Origin: Kiritimatiellales bacterium
GTDB lineage: Bacteria; Verrucomicrobiota; Kiritimatiellia; Kiritimatiellales; Pontiellaceae
Assembly: GCA_013042165.1 (NCBI GenBank)
Contig: JABDQT010000126.1
Coordinates: forward strand, 1-5,676
Reading direction: 5' to 3'
Length of the DNA: 5,676 nucleotides
Below are positions 1 to 5,302 of this stretch, piece by piece. How positions within the stretch are numbered: position 1 is the first letter of the stretch; each line of letters begins with the position of its first letter. The translations under genes and the position numbers were made by a program. Under the pieces are notes generated by a model, which searched no databases, was not told where the DNA came from, and saw only the letters and a list, made by a program, of their open reading frames with translations.

Positions 1-584
1 TTCCGGTAATCAATGCGCTGACGGACGACAGCCACGCCTGTCAGATTCTGGCGGACCTTCAGGCTATCGAGGAAAAGAAGGGACGGCTTGCCGGACTCAA
101 ACTGGCTTATCTCGGCGACGGGTTCAACAATGTGACCCATTCGCTGATGTTCGGCGGCACCAAGATGGGTATGCATGTCAGTGTGGGTTCTCCGGCAGGC
201 GATGAGTATTCGCCGCGTGCTGATGTTGTGGCGGACTGCACCCGTTATGCGGCCGAATCCGGCGGGTCGGTTGCGGTGTCCGATGATCCTGTGGCAGCCA
301 TCAAGGATGCCGATGTCGTGTATACCGACTCGTGGATGAGCTATCATATTCCGAAGGAGCAGGAGGAGGAGCGCATCGCCAAGTTCATGCCGTATCAGGT
401 GAACAGTGGGCTGATGGCACACGCCAAACCCGATGCCATTTTCATGAACTGCCTGCCGGCGATCCGCGGATGCGAGCAGACGGCCGAGGTGATTGATGGG
501 CCGCAGTCGATCGTCTTCGATGAGGCCGAAAACCGGCTTCATGCCCAGAAGGCAGTCATTTTGACGCTTTGCGGTGCGGCCTGA
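1..584 (+). CDS. argF: Ornithine carbamoyltransferase family protein, C-terminal part (5' end outside window)
   Basis: This is the last 193 residues of a carbamoyltransferase; the first full codon is at position 3 and the TGA stop at 582-584. The family transfers a carbamoyl group from carbamoyl phosphate to an amine, usually ornithine, giving citrulline for arginine synthesis in the cytoplasm. Visible family signatures are the start of the second domain (LAYLGDG-NNV-HSL, about 105-150), an N-CLPA-RG segment at 447-470, and the C-terminal DEAENRLHAQKA block. The carbamoyl-phosphate STRTR motif lies upstream of the window. Two substrate-side motifs are atypical. The ornithine-binding SMG loop normally following D-W is replaced by S-Y-H-I (339-350), and the usual HCLPAHRG reads NCLPAIRG. 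An alternative substrate such as putrescine or an acylated ornithine cannot be excluded, so the symbol denotes family. It lies 13 nt upstream of the next gene. Confidence 0.85.
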   Translation, partial: PVINALTDDSHACQILADLQAIEEKKGRLAGLKLAYLGDGFNNVTHSLMFGGTKMGMHVSVGSPAGDEYSPRADVVADCTRYAAESGGSVAVSDDPVAAIKDADVVYTDSWMSYHIPKEQEEERIAKFMPYQVNSGLMAHAKPDAIFMNCLPAIRGCEQTAEVIDGPQSIVFDEAENRLHAQKAVILTLCGAA

Positions 585-597
585 GGCATTCAGAACG

Positions 598-1239
598 ATG
601 AAGCTCTGCAATTTTGACGCCTTTATTCTGGACCTTGACGGCACCCTGATTGATTCCGGTAAATACCATGCACAGGCGTTTGCCGACGCCGTGCTCGAAC
701 AGAGCGGCTACCTGCTGGACCCCGGCGAGTATCACGAATTTTTTGGCAAGCACAGTACCTGGTTTGCAGAGATTCTTAACGATCGGCACGGCCTGCAGCT
801 TGAACCGGAAAAGGTGCGTGAGCGAAAGCGTGAGCGGATTCAGGAAAACTTTGTTGCCGAACTCTTTTGCGGCGCGCGGGAGTTTCTTGATTTCTGGCAT
901 GGCAAGAAGCCCATGGCACTGGCGAGTAATTCCCCGCTGAGTTTTGTTCAGCCCGCATTGGAAGAGGCGGATGTAATGAAATATTTCGACTGCATCACCA
1001 CGGCGGACCATGTATCCCGACGGAAGCCCGATCCCGAGATGATCGAGGTTACGATTCAGCAGCTGCAGGTCGATCCGCTCAAAACGCTGGTGTTCGAAGA
1101 TCAGGTAATCGGTATCGAGGCGGCCCGGGCTGCAGGTGCGCAGGTGGTGGCCGTCGATAACGGGCAGCTCGTGGAATTTCCGGTTGATATTGCCGTACAC
1201 ACCTGGGCTGAACTACTCGCTTTCTCGGAGTCGCCGTAG
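598..1239 (+). CDS. HAD superfamily hydrolase (subfamily IA, beta-phosphoglucomutase/phosphatase-like)
   Basis: A 213-residue cytoplasmic phosphohydrolase or phosphomutase of the haloacid dehalogenase fold. All four HAD motifs are visible. Motif I is DLDGT with nucleophile D12 and acid D14. Motif II is A-L-A-S-N-S with S110. Motif III is K143 in RRKPDP. Motif IV is F-E-D with E167-D168, followed by GIEAARAAG. The alpha-helical cap sits between motifs I and II (about 20-95), typical of subfamily IA. Motif order and the 'FED..-GIEAA-AAG' ending resemble beta-phosphoglucomutase and YqaB/Gph-like sugar phosphatases, but the substrate cannot be read from sequence. ATG 598 is chosen because it places DLDGT near the N-terminus and follows a TGAGG at 582-586. 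An in-frame GTG at 574 would overlap the upstream gene and add eight residues. The gene probably belongs to the same transcript as its neighbours. Confidence 0.85.
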   Translation: MKLCNFDAFILDLDGTLIDSGKYHAQAFADAVLEQSGYLLDPGEYHEFFGKHSTWFAEILNDRHGLQLEPEKVRERKRERIQENFVAELFCGAREFLDFWHGKKPMALASNSPLSFVQPALEEADVMKYFDCITTADHVSRRKPDPEMIEVTIQQLQVDPLKTLVFEDQVIGIEAARAAGAQVVAVDNGQLVEFPVDIAVHTWAELLAFSESP

Positions 1240-1874
1240 TGGATCCGCAACTGCTGATTTTTGATCTCGATGGAACGCTTATCGACTCCCGCGCCGATCT
1301 GGCCGCGGGGGTGAACCACATGCGCCGCCACTACGATCTCGAACCGTTGCCTCTGGATGTCGTGAGCGGCTATATCGGCAATGGCGTGCGCTTGCTGGTG
1401 GAACGAGCACTGCAGGGCGCGGACGTGGATGTCGATGAGGCGCTGCAGATCAACAAGGAGTACTACTATTCACATCTGACGGTGCATACCGCTCTGTACA
1501 AGGGTGTGGCTGAAGGAATTTGCAGACTGAAGGATGCCGGGCACAAGCTTGCGCTGCTCACCAACAAGCCCGGTGATCCGAGCCGTGAAATCCTCACTCA
1601 CTTCGGCCTGGCCGATTCCTTTGTCGCGATCATCGGCGGCGGGGATATCGAAAATTTAAAGCCGGAGCCGGATGGTGCCTTCCGCTGCATGGAGCTTTCT
1701 GGCATGGACGCAGGCCATACCTGGATGGTGGGCGACCACTACACGGATCTGGCCGTGGCGGAAAATGCGGGGATTCGGAGCGTTTTTGTCCAATATGGTT
1801 TCGGGGAGGAGCAGGGCTATAAAGCGGATGCATATTTTGCTTCGTTTTCGGAGTTGGTCGGGTACTTTGTCTGA
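1239..1874 (+). CDS. gph: Phosphoglycolate phosphatase-like HAD hydrolase
   Basis: A 211-residue HAD subfamily IA phosphatase. Motif I is FDLDGTLIDS with D9 and D11. Motif II is L-L-T-N-K with T108. Motif III is K141 in LKPEPD. Motif IV is VGDHYTDL with D166 and D170. The cap contains 'DLAAGVNHM...GYIGNGVRLLVERAL' spread over about residues 19-60, the arrangement typical of Gph, which removes phosphate from 2-phosphoglycolate in the cytoplasm, for example after oxidative DNA damage or oxygenase side reactions. The VGDH variant (usually VGDS or VGDT) is minor. The GTG start at 1239 shares one base with the upstream TAG stop and follows a CGGAG at 1226-1230, so the two HAD genes are likely translationally coupled. 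Related substrates such as other small phosphate esters remain possible; the symbol is by resemblance only. Confidence 0.8.
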   Translation: MDPQLLIFDLDGTLIDSRADLAAGVNHMRRHYDLEPLPLDVVSGYIGNGVRLLVERALQGADVDVDEALQINKEYYYSHLTVHTALYKGVAEGICRLKDAGHKLALLTNKPGDPSREILTHFGLADSFVAIIGGGDIENLKPEPDGAFRCMELSGMDAGHTWMVGDHYTDLAVAENAGIRSVFVQYGFGEEQGYKADAYFASFSELVGYFV

Positions 1875-1877
1875 GCC

Positions 1878-2627
1878 ATGAAAACCTACCTTTCCGAAAT
1901 TTTCAGCTCAGTGCAGGGCGAGGGTCCGTATGTCGGCGAACGCCATCTGTTTGTCCGCTTCTGCGGTTGCCACCGCGCGTGCGTTTTTTGCGATACCAAT
2001 ACCGAACGCACCGAAACCGTGCTGATTGAAAAGGACCCGGGTTCGGGAGCTTTCGATCAGATTCCGAATCCGCTGACCGTGGAGCAGATCATGGAACTGG
2101 TTCGGGAGGTCGACTCTAAAAAGACCAACCGGCGGGTTTCGCTGACCGGCGGCGCGCCGTTGCTTCAGGCGCATTATCTGCGCGAACTGTTGCCGTTGCT
2201 GTGCGGCGACGATCACAGCATCTATCTGGAGACGGCCGGCGACCTGCCGCAGCAGCTGAAGTCGATCATCGAATGGATCGATATCGTGGCCATGGATGTC
2301 AAGCTCTCGAGCGTGACGCATGAGAAGAACACCTTTCCGGCCCATTGGCAGTTTCTCAAAACCTGCCGCGACTTTGATGTGGAGGTTTTTACCAAGCTCG
2401 TGCTTTCGGCTGAAACGCATGAGGGGGAGCTGATGGAAGCGGTCAAGGGGATCAAGAAGGCCGGGGGCGAGGATACGCTTATTGTGATCCAGCCCATGAC
2501 CAAGGCCGAAAAAACCGATGCCGTTCCTACCGGTGCACAGCTGCTGCGCTGGCAGGATAAGGTGGCGGGCGTAATGCCGAATGTACGGGTTATTCCCCAG
2601 ACCCATAAGATGATGGAAATGCTTTGA
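1878..2627 (+). CDS. queE: 7-carboxy-7-deazaguanine synthase (radical SAM)
   Basis: A 249-residue radical SAM enzyme that converts 6-carboxy-5,6,7,8-tetrahydropterin to 7-carboxy-7-deazaguanine in queuosine/7-deazapurine synthesis. The N-terminus matches QueE: '[14 protein letters not shown]' (7-20), then 'FVRFCGC' and the [4Fe-4S] cluster motif C31-x3-C35-x2-C38 followed by D-T. The SAM-binding glycine motif reads TGGAP (residues 90-94), where the family normally has TGGEP; the Glu-to-Ala change at residue 93 is a single-base difference (GAG to GCG, 2154-2156). 'LETAGDLP' and 'VAMDVKL' further along are also QueE-like. The length is close to Bacillus-type QueE. ATG 1878 lies 3 nt after the gph stop with no strong ribosome site, suggesting coupling to upstream translation. 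The adjacent queC and queD support the assignment. Confidence 0.93.
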   Translation: MKTYLSEIFSSVQGEGPYVGERHLFVRFCGCHRACVFCDTNTERTETVLIEKDPGSGAFDQIPNPLTVEQIMELVREVDSKKTNRRVSLTGGAPLLQAHYLRELLPLLCGDDHSIYLETAGDLPQQLKSIIEWIDIVAMDVKLSSVTHEKNTFPAHWQFLKTCRDFDVEVFTKLVLSAETHEGELMEAVKGIKKAGGEDTLIVIQPMTKAEKTDAVPTGAQLLRWQDKVAGVMPNVRVIPQTHKMMEML

Positions 2628-2632
2628 AGATA

Positions 2633-3325
2633 ATGGATGTGCAGCAAAAAAAGAAAGCGGTTGTCCTGCTGAGCGGCGGGTTGGATTCCGCTACTGCGAT
2701 GGCCATGGCGCAGGCCGAGGGTTTTGAAATCCATGCTATGTCGTTCAACTATGGTCAGCGACATGCGGTGGAACTCGAGTGCGCTGCGGAGCAGGCCGCC
2801 CAGATGGCGGTGGAACACCGGGTGGTGGAGATTGATCTGCGCGCGTTTGGCGGTTCCGCGCTTACCGACGACATTGATGTGCCGAAGCATGAAGATGTGG
2901 AGGAACTAAGCAGCGACATTCCCGTCACCTATGTTCCTGCACGCAACACGGTTTTTCTGTCCTATGCGCTCGCATGGGCGGAGGTACTCCATGCCAATGA
3001 TATCTTTGTCGGGGTCAACGCCCTAGATTATAGCGGCTATCCTGACTGCCGGCCGGAGTTCATTGCCGCTTTCGAAGCTGTGGCGAACCTCGCCACGGTT
3101 GCCGGTGTGAGCGGGCATAAGCTGACCGTTCATGCGCCGCTGATCGATCTGTCCAAGGCTGAAATTATTAAACGCGGGCTGGACTTGGGGGTTGATTACG
3201 CTAAAACGACGAGCTGTTACGACCCTGCGCCGGACGGGCGCGCCTGCGGCCATTGCGATTCATGTCTGCTCCGGAAAAAAGGATTCCGTGAGATTGGCGA
3301 AGTTGATCCACGGGGATATGTGTAG
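2633..3325 (+). CDS. queC: 7-cyano-7-deazaguanine (preQ0) synthase
   Basis: A 230-residue PP-loop ATP pyrophosphatase-fold enzyme that makes preQ0 from 7-carboxy-7-deazaguanine, ammonia and ATP. The PP-loop is S14-G-G-L-D18-S19, followed by the characteristic '[11 protein letters not shown]'. '[11 protein letters not shown]' and '[17 protein letters not shown]' are QueC signatures. The C-terminus carries the structural zinc site C195, C205, C208 and C211, then 'LLRKKGF'. All key residues look intact. ATG 2633 is preferred because it leaves a short leader before KAVVLLSGG. An in-frame TTG at 2624 would overlap the queE stop by four bases and is an acceptable alternative with a GGAAA a few bases upstream. 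Either way it is tightly coupled to queE. Confidence 0.95.
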   Translation: MDVQQKKKAVVLLSGGLDSATAMAMAQAEGFEIHAMSFNYGQRHAVELECAAEQAAQMAVEHRVVEIDLRAFGGSALTDDIDVPKHEDVEELSSDIPVTYVPARNTVFLSYALAWAEVLHANDIFVGVNALDYSGYPDCRPEFIAAFEAVANLATVAGVSGHKLTVHAPLIDLSKAEIIKRGLDLGVDYAKTTSCYDPAPDGRACGHCDSCLLRKKGFREIGEVDPRGYV

Positions 3326-3331
3326 ATGTAG

Positions 3332-3414
3332 TGCGTATTTCGTACTACGTATTGCTTGACCATCGGCAGGACTCAACTAACTTTCAATACGCAATACGCA
3401 ATACGCAATACGCA
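3332..3414. repeat. 24-bp imperfect inverted repeat in the queC-queD gap
   Basis: The left arm 3332-3355 and the right arm 3391-3414 are reverse complements at 21 of 24 positions, separated by 35 nt. The right arm lies wholly within the heptamer tandem repeat, so a second pairing shifted by seven bases is nearly as good. In RNA this would make a long stem with a large loop and no following T-run, so it is not a classical terminator. It could be a dispersed repeat that inserted between queC and queD, or an RNA processing or stability element. The comparison was done by eye. Confidence 0.7.
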
Positions 3415-3419
3415 ATACG
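3385..3419. repeat. Heptanucleotide tandem repeat, five perfect copies of CAATACG
   Basis: Five exact copies of CAATACG run head to tail, with one further matching base before the pattern breaks. They end 18 nt before the queD start and just before its AGGA ribosome site at 3425-3428. The unit contains no spacer, so this is not a CRISPR array. Tandem units of this size can change copy number by slippage, which here would alter the queC-queD spacing and the inverted repeat without touching a coding frame. Confidence 0.9.
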
Positions 3420-3437
3420 CGATCAGGAATACGACCC

Positions 3438-3803
3438 ATGCCGAAAATGCGAATCTATAAAGAGTTCAAGTTTGATTCAGCGCACTGGTTGCCGAACGTG
3501 CCGCCGACACACAAATGCGCCAACATGCACGGGCATACCTATACCATTGAAATCCATGTGGAAGACGAGCTTCATCCCGAGCTGGGCTGGGTACTCGATT
3601 ACAATGATCTCAGAAATATTGTGGAGCCGCTGGTGGTCATGCTTGATCACAAGGTGCTCAACGAAATCCCCGGGCTGGAAAATCCCACGGCCGAGCACAT
3701 AGCCCTTTGGCTCTGGCGAAAGATCCAGCCTGATCTGCCACAGCTCGCGCAGGTGGTGGTGAAGGAGAATCCTTCCAACGTCTGCATCTATTGCGGCGGG
3801 TAG
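3438..3803 (+). CDS. queD: 6-carboxy-5,6,7,8-tetrahydropterin synthase
   Basis: A 121-residue enzyme of the PTPS/QueD family that converts 7,8-dihydroneopterin triphosphate to 6-carboxytetrahydropterin, the first committed step toward queuosine. The three zinc-binding histidines are H16 (in FDSAH), H31 and H33 (in MHGHTY). Catalytic C27 lies in KCANMHGH and is followed later by D70-H71 (in LDHKVLN) and E110 (in VKENPS), all at the spacing expected for QueD. 'NPTAEHIA' (82-89) is the conserved pterin-binding stretch. The single CxxxHGH cysteine and the short length fit QueD rather than eukaryotic-type PTPS. ATG 3438 follows AGGA at 3425-3428 with a 9-nt spacer. It is separated from queC by 112 nt of repeat-bearing DNA, so it may be transcribed with queC or from its own start. 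Confidence 0.95.
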   Translation: MPKMRIYKEFKFDSAHWLPNVPPTHKCANMHGHTYTIEIHVEDELHPELGWVLDYNDLRNIVEPLVVMLDHKVLNEIPGLENPTAEHIALWLWRKIQPDLPQLAQVVVKENPSNVCIYCGG

Positions 3804-3848
3804 GGACGGCTGTCCCAGCCGTCCGTGGCGCTCTAGGGACAGAGCGCC
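3804..3848. terminator. Pair of perfect 8-bp hairpins between convergent queD and queF
   Basis: Hairpin one pairs 3804-3811 with 3817-3824 around a 5-nt loop and begins on the base after the queD stop codon. Hairpin two pairs 3827-3834 with 3841-3848 around a 6-nt loop and ends 9 nt before the queF stop. Both stems are perfect and GC-rich, and they can fold on either strand, as expected for a shared bidirectional terminator. Neither is followed by a clear T-run, so intrinsic termination is uncertain; a REP-like dispersed repeat is the main alternative. Both hairpins share a TAGGGAC start (3801-3807 and 3834-3840), and a competing 5-bp GGGAC/GTCCC stem is possible within the first. Confidence 0.55.
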
Positions 3849-3857
3849 CTGCCAGAT

Positions 3858-4274
3858 TCACGCTTCCGTCGAGTCGATCTTCACCGAAGAGGTGATCCCG
3901 CCGCGGGCCGTGAAGTCGCCGTTGACCACCAAACGCTTGGGAGCAAGCTGCTCGATCAGGTCGCTGTAGATACGGTTGACGATTTCCTCGTAAAACGTGC
4001 CGGTCTGGCGGAACGAGAAGAGGTAGAGCTTAAGCGACTTGCTCTCTACGCACCGTTCGCCGGGAATATATTCAATGGTGATGGTCGCGAAGTCCGGCTG
4101 ACCCGTGATGGGGCAAAGCGAGGTAAATTCGGAAGTCTGGAAGGTAATCCAATAGTTCCGCTGCCGGTTCGCGTTTTCAAAGGTTTCCAGCCGGGCGTCA
4201 TCCGGCGAGTTAGGGTAGCGGGTTTCGCCTTTCTTCAGCAAGGTCAGTTCGCTCAGTTTTTTTTCGTCAGTCAT
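3858..4274 (-). CDS. queF: preQ0 reductase (NADPH-dependent 7-cyano-7-deazaguanine reductase)
   Basis: A 138-residue single-domain QueF (YkvM-type) of the tunnelling fold, which reduces the preQ0 nitrile to the preQ1 amine with NADPH. Catalytic C54 lies in 'SLCPITGQPDFA' and D61 follows at the usual seven-residue spacing. The QueF signature E77-S-K-S-L-K-L-Y84 is intact, followed by LFSFR. The substrate-binding position usually occupied by His in 'F-H-E' is Tyr here (F94-Y95-E96); the Glu is kept. The C-terminal 'VNGDFTARGGI' is typical of the family. The ATG at 4272-4274 has a GTGGAT ribosome site about six bases upstream, and a promoter candidate lies 33 nt upstream. It converges on queD and is transcribed separately from queE-queC-queD, so the pathway is split over two units. 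Confidence 0.95.
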   Translation of the reverse strand: MTDEKKLSELTLLKKGETRYPNSPDDARLETFENANRQRNYWITFQTSEFTSLCPITGQPDFATITIEYIPGERCVESKSLKLYLFSFRQTGTFYEEIVNRIYSDLIEQLAPKRLVVNGDFTARGGITSSVKIDSTEA

Positions 4275-4306
4275 GATTCATCCACGGTGTTCAAGGTTAT
4301 GCGCGT

Positions 4307-4334
4307 ATCATATCCCGCTTGCGAAAATGGGCAA
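4307..4334 (-). promoter_or_regulatory. Candidate sigma-70-type promoter of queF
   Basis: Read on the minus strand, TTGCCC (-35, 4329-4334) is followed after 16 nt by TATGAT (-10, 4307-4312). A start about seven bases further would leave a leader of roughly 25 nt before the queF ATG, which is a natural fit. A perfect 7-bp inverted repeat, 4316-4322 with 4331-4337, overlaps the spacer and -35 box and could be an operator. No start site is shown by the sequence itself. Confidence 0.5.
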
Positions 4335-4337
4335 GCG
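4316..4337. repeat. 7-bp perfect inverted repeat inside the queF promoter
   Basis: CGCTTGC at 4316-4322 and GCAAGCG at 4331-4337 are exact reverse complements separated by eight bases. The dyad covers most of the promoter spacer and the -35 box of the proposed queF promoter. A dimeric repressor site is the simplest reading. It lies upstream of the expected transcript start, so it would not be in the queF mRNA as an RNA hairpin. Confidence 0.45.
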
Positions 4338-4361
4338 TATAGATTTCATGGAAACTTTGGA

Positions 4362-4399
4362 GTCACGGAAACAATAACGATCGTAATGTTTTCCGTGAC
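4362..4399. repeat. 38-bp imperfect palindrome between queF and the rhomboid gene
   Basis: Arms 4362-4371 and 4390-4399 are perfect 10-bp reverse complements. The same symmetry axis, between 4380 and 4381, is the centre of the perfect 8-bp palindrome ACGATCGT (4377-4384), with two further pairing positions just outside it. Only three of the nineteen position pairs fail to match. It sits upstream of both divergent genes, about 88 nt from the queF ATG and 108 nt from the rhomboid ATG. This fits a large operator or an element shared by both promoters; a mobile-element remnant is possible. Confidence 0.6.
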
Positions 4400-4410
4400 G
4401 ATAGCGGTGA

Positions 4411-4440
4411 TTGGATTGGGCCGAAGGGTCTCGGTAAGAT
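4411..4440 (+). promoter_or_regulatory. Weak promoter candidate for the rhomboid gene
   Basis: TTGGAT at 4411-4416 and TAAGAT at 4435-4440 are separated by 18 nt, a tolerable sigma-70 spacing, about 68 nt before the rhomboid ATG. Both boxes deviate from consensus. A second candidate -35, TTGACC at 4456-4461, lacks a convincing -10. The 38-bp palindrome ends 11 nt upstream, where a regulator could act. Confidence 0.25.
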
Positions 4441-4495
4441 AAACGCTTTGCAAGATTGACCGGGCAGTAGGGTTTCGTTCTACTCGTTGCGGTTT

Positions 4496-4502
4496 AGAGA
4501 GG
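4496..4502 (+). promoter_or_regulatory. Ribosome binding site fixing the rhomboid start
   Basis: AGAGAGG lies five bases before ATG 4508 and decides for that start. It falls downstream of the in-frame TTG at 4487, which has no comparable site. Confidence 0.6.
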
Positions 4503-4507
4503 TCTGG

Positions 4508-5296
4508 ATGTTCAATAGCGAACCGAAAAACATAGGCAGCATGGTGGGTTTAACCCCATCGGTTAAATTTCTTCTGATCCTGAATTTGGCGGTTTATCTG
4601 CTGGAGGTACTCCTTCGAGTCCCGATCTCGAACTGGTTTGCGCTTCCCGCACTCTGGTGGCAATCGTTCTCATTCGGGCAGCTGTTCACCTACATGTTTG
4701 TCCATGCCAGCGGGATGCATATTTTTGTCAACATGCTGGGTTTGTTCTTTATCGGTCCAACCGTCGAACGCTCGATTGGCTCGTACCGCTTTTTCATCCT
4801 CTACTATGCCAGCGGTATTCTGGGCGGTCTGGGTTGGTCGCTGCTGGCTCAACCCGGAACCTACTGCGTGGGCGCCTCGGGTGCGGTGATGGGCATGCTC
4901 GGCGCTTTTGCCGCACTCTATCCCAATGCCCGTCTCTTGCTGTGGTTTGTGGTTCCCATCCGGGCCTGGGTGCTGGTGCTGATTCTGGCCATCTGGGAAC
5001 TGCACGAAATCATAGGAAAGCCAACTATCGGTGGCATTGCCAACGCAGCCCATTTGATGGGAGGGATTGCCGGATTTTGCTATGCGATGTCGCTGAAGCA
5101 TCCCCACCTGCTGAGTCGCCTGATTGAAAAACTTCCGGGCGTGAAAAAGCCGAAACCACGCTCCCGTCCGGCCGATAAAGGGCCGACCCTCTCGAAAAAC
5201 GAGGTGGACCACATTCTCGATAAAATCGGACGCGAAGGCATGGGCGCGCTGACGCCGCGTGAGCGGGAAATGCTCAAACGCGCAACAAGAGGGTAG
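4508..5296 (+). CDS. Rhomboid family intramembrane serine protease
   Basis: A 262-residue inner-membrane serine protease that cleaves transmembrane segments of substrate proteins. Rhomboid hallmarks are all present: H71-x3-N75 in the second membrane segment region (FVHASGMHIFVNMLGL), the catalytic serine in G122-A-S124-G, and the catalytic histidine H182 in NAAHLMGG. Hydrophobic segments lie at about 19-36, 56-84, 94-114, 121-138, 143-163 and 177-196, consistent with a six-helix bacterial core. The tail (about 197-262) is cytoplasm-like: a basic Pro/Lys/Arg linker, then 'EVDHILDKIGREGMGALT' and 'REREMLKRA', a short helical module seen on many rhomboids of Bacteroidota and PVC bacteria (DUF6576-like). 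The substrate is unknown. The gene stands alone between a divergent queF and a convergent uvrB. Confidence 0.92.
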   Translation: MFNSEPKNIGSMVGLTPSVKFLLILNLAVYLLEVLLRVPISNWFALPALWWQSFSFGQLFTYMFVHASGMHIFVNMLGLFFIGPTVERSIGSYRFFILYYASGILGGLGWSLLAQPGTYCVGASGAVMGMLGAFAALYPNARLLLWFVVPIRAWVLVLILAIWELHEIIGKPTIGGIANAAHLMGGIAGFCYAMSLKHPHLLSRLIEKLPGVKKPKPRSRPADKGPTLSKNEVDHILDKIGREGMGALTPREREMLKRATRG

Positions 5297-5302
5297 ATGG
5301 TT

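Noticed and set aside
556..1200. Long minus-strand open frame opposite the first HAD gene
   Set aside because: It is a shadow of a gene with four intact HAD motifs, and its translation has no recognisable family pattern.
1908..2606. Long minus-strand open frame opposite queE
   Set aside because: It lies fully antisense to a clear radical SAM gene; the composition is Arg/Leu/Gln/His-rich as expected for a shadow frame.
2222..2890. Minus-strand open frame across the queE-queC junction
   Set aside because: It spans two well-supported genes on the other strand and shows no domain.
3385..3419. CRISPR-like array
   Set aside because: The units are 7 bp and contiguous with no spacers, and no cas genes are nearby.
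3326..3437. preQ1 riboswitch upstream of queD
   Set aside because: The gap is explained by the tandem and inverted repeats; I see no compact H-type pseudoknot with the A-rich tail expected of that riboswitch.
3331..3702. Plus-strand open frame through the heptamer repeat into queD
   Set aside because: Its start is translated repeat DNA and the rest is queD in another frame; queD has all catalytic residues and its own ribosome site.
4670..5212. Minus-strand open frame opposite the rhomboid gene
   Set aside because: It is antisense to a gene with complete rhomboid motifs; His/Gln-rich translation without family resemblance.
4487..5296. TTG start at 4487 for the rhomboid gene
   Set aside because: ATG 4508 has an AGAGAGG ribosome site five bases upstream, while the TTG has none.
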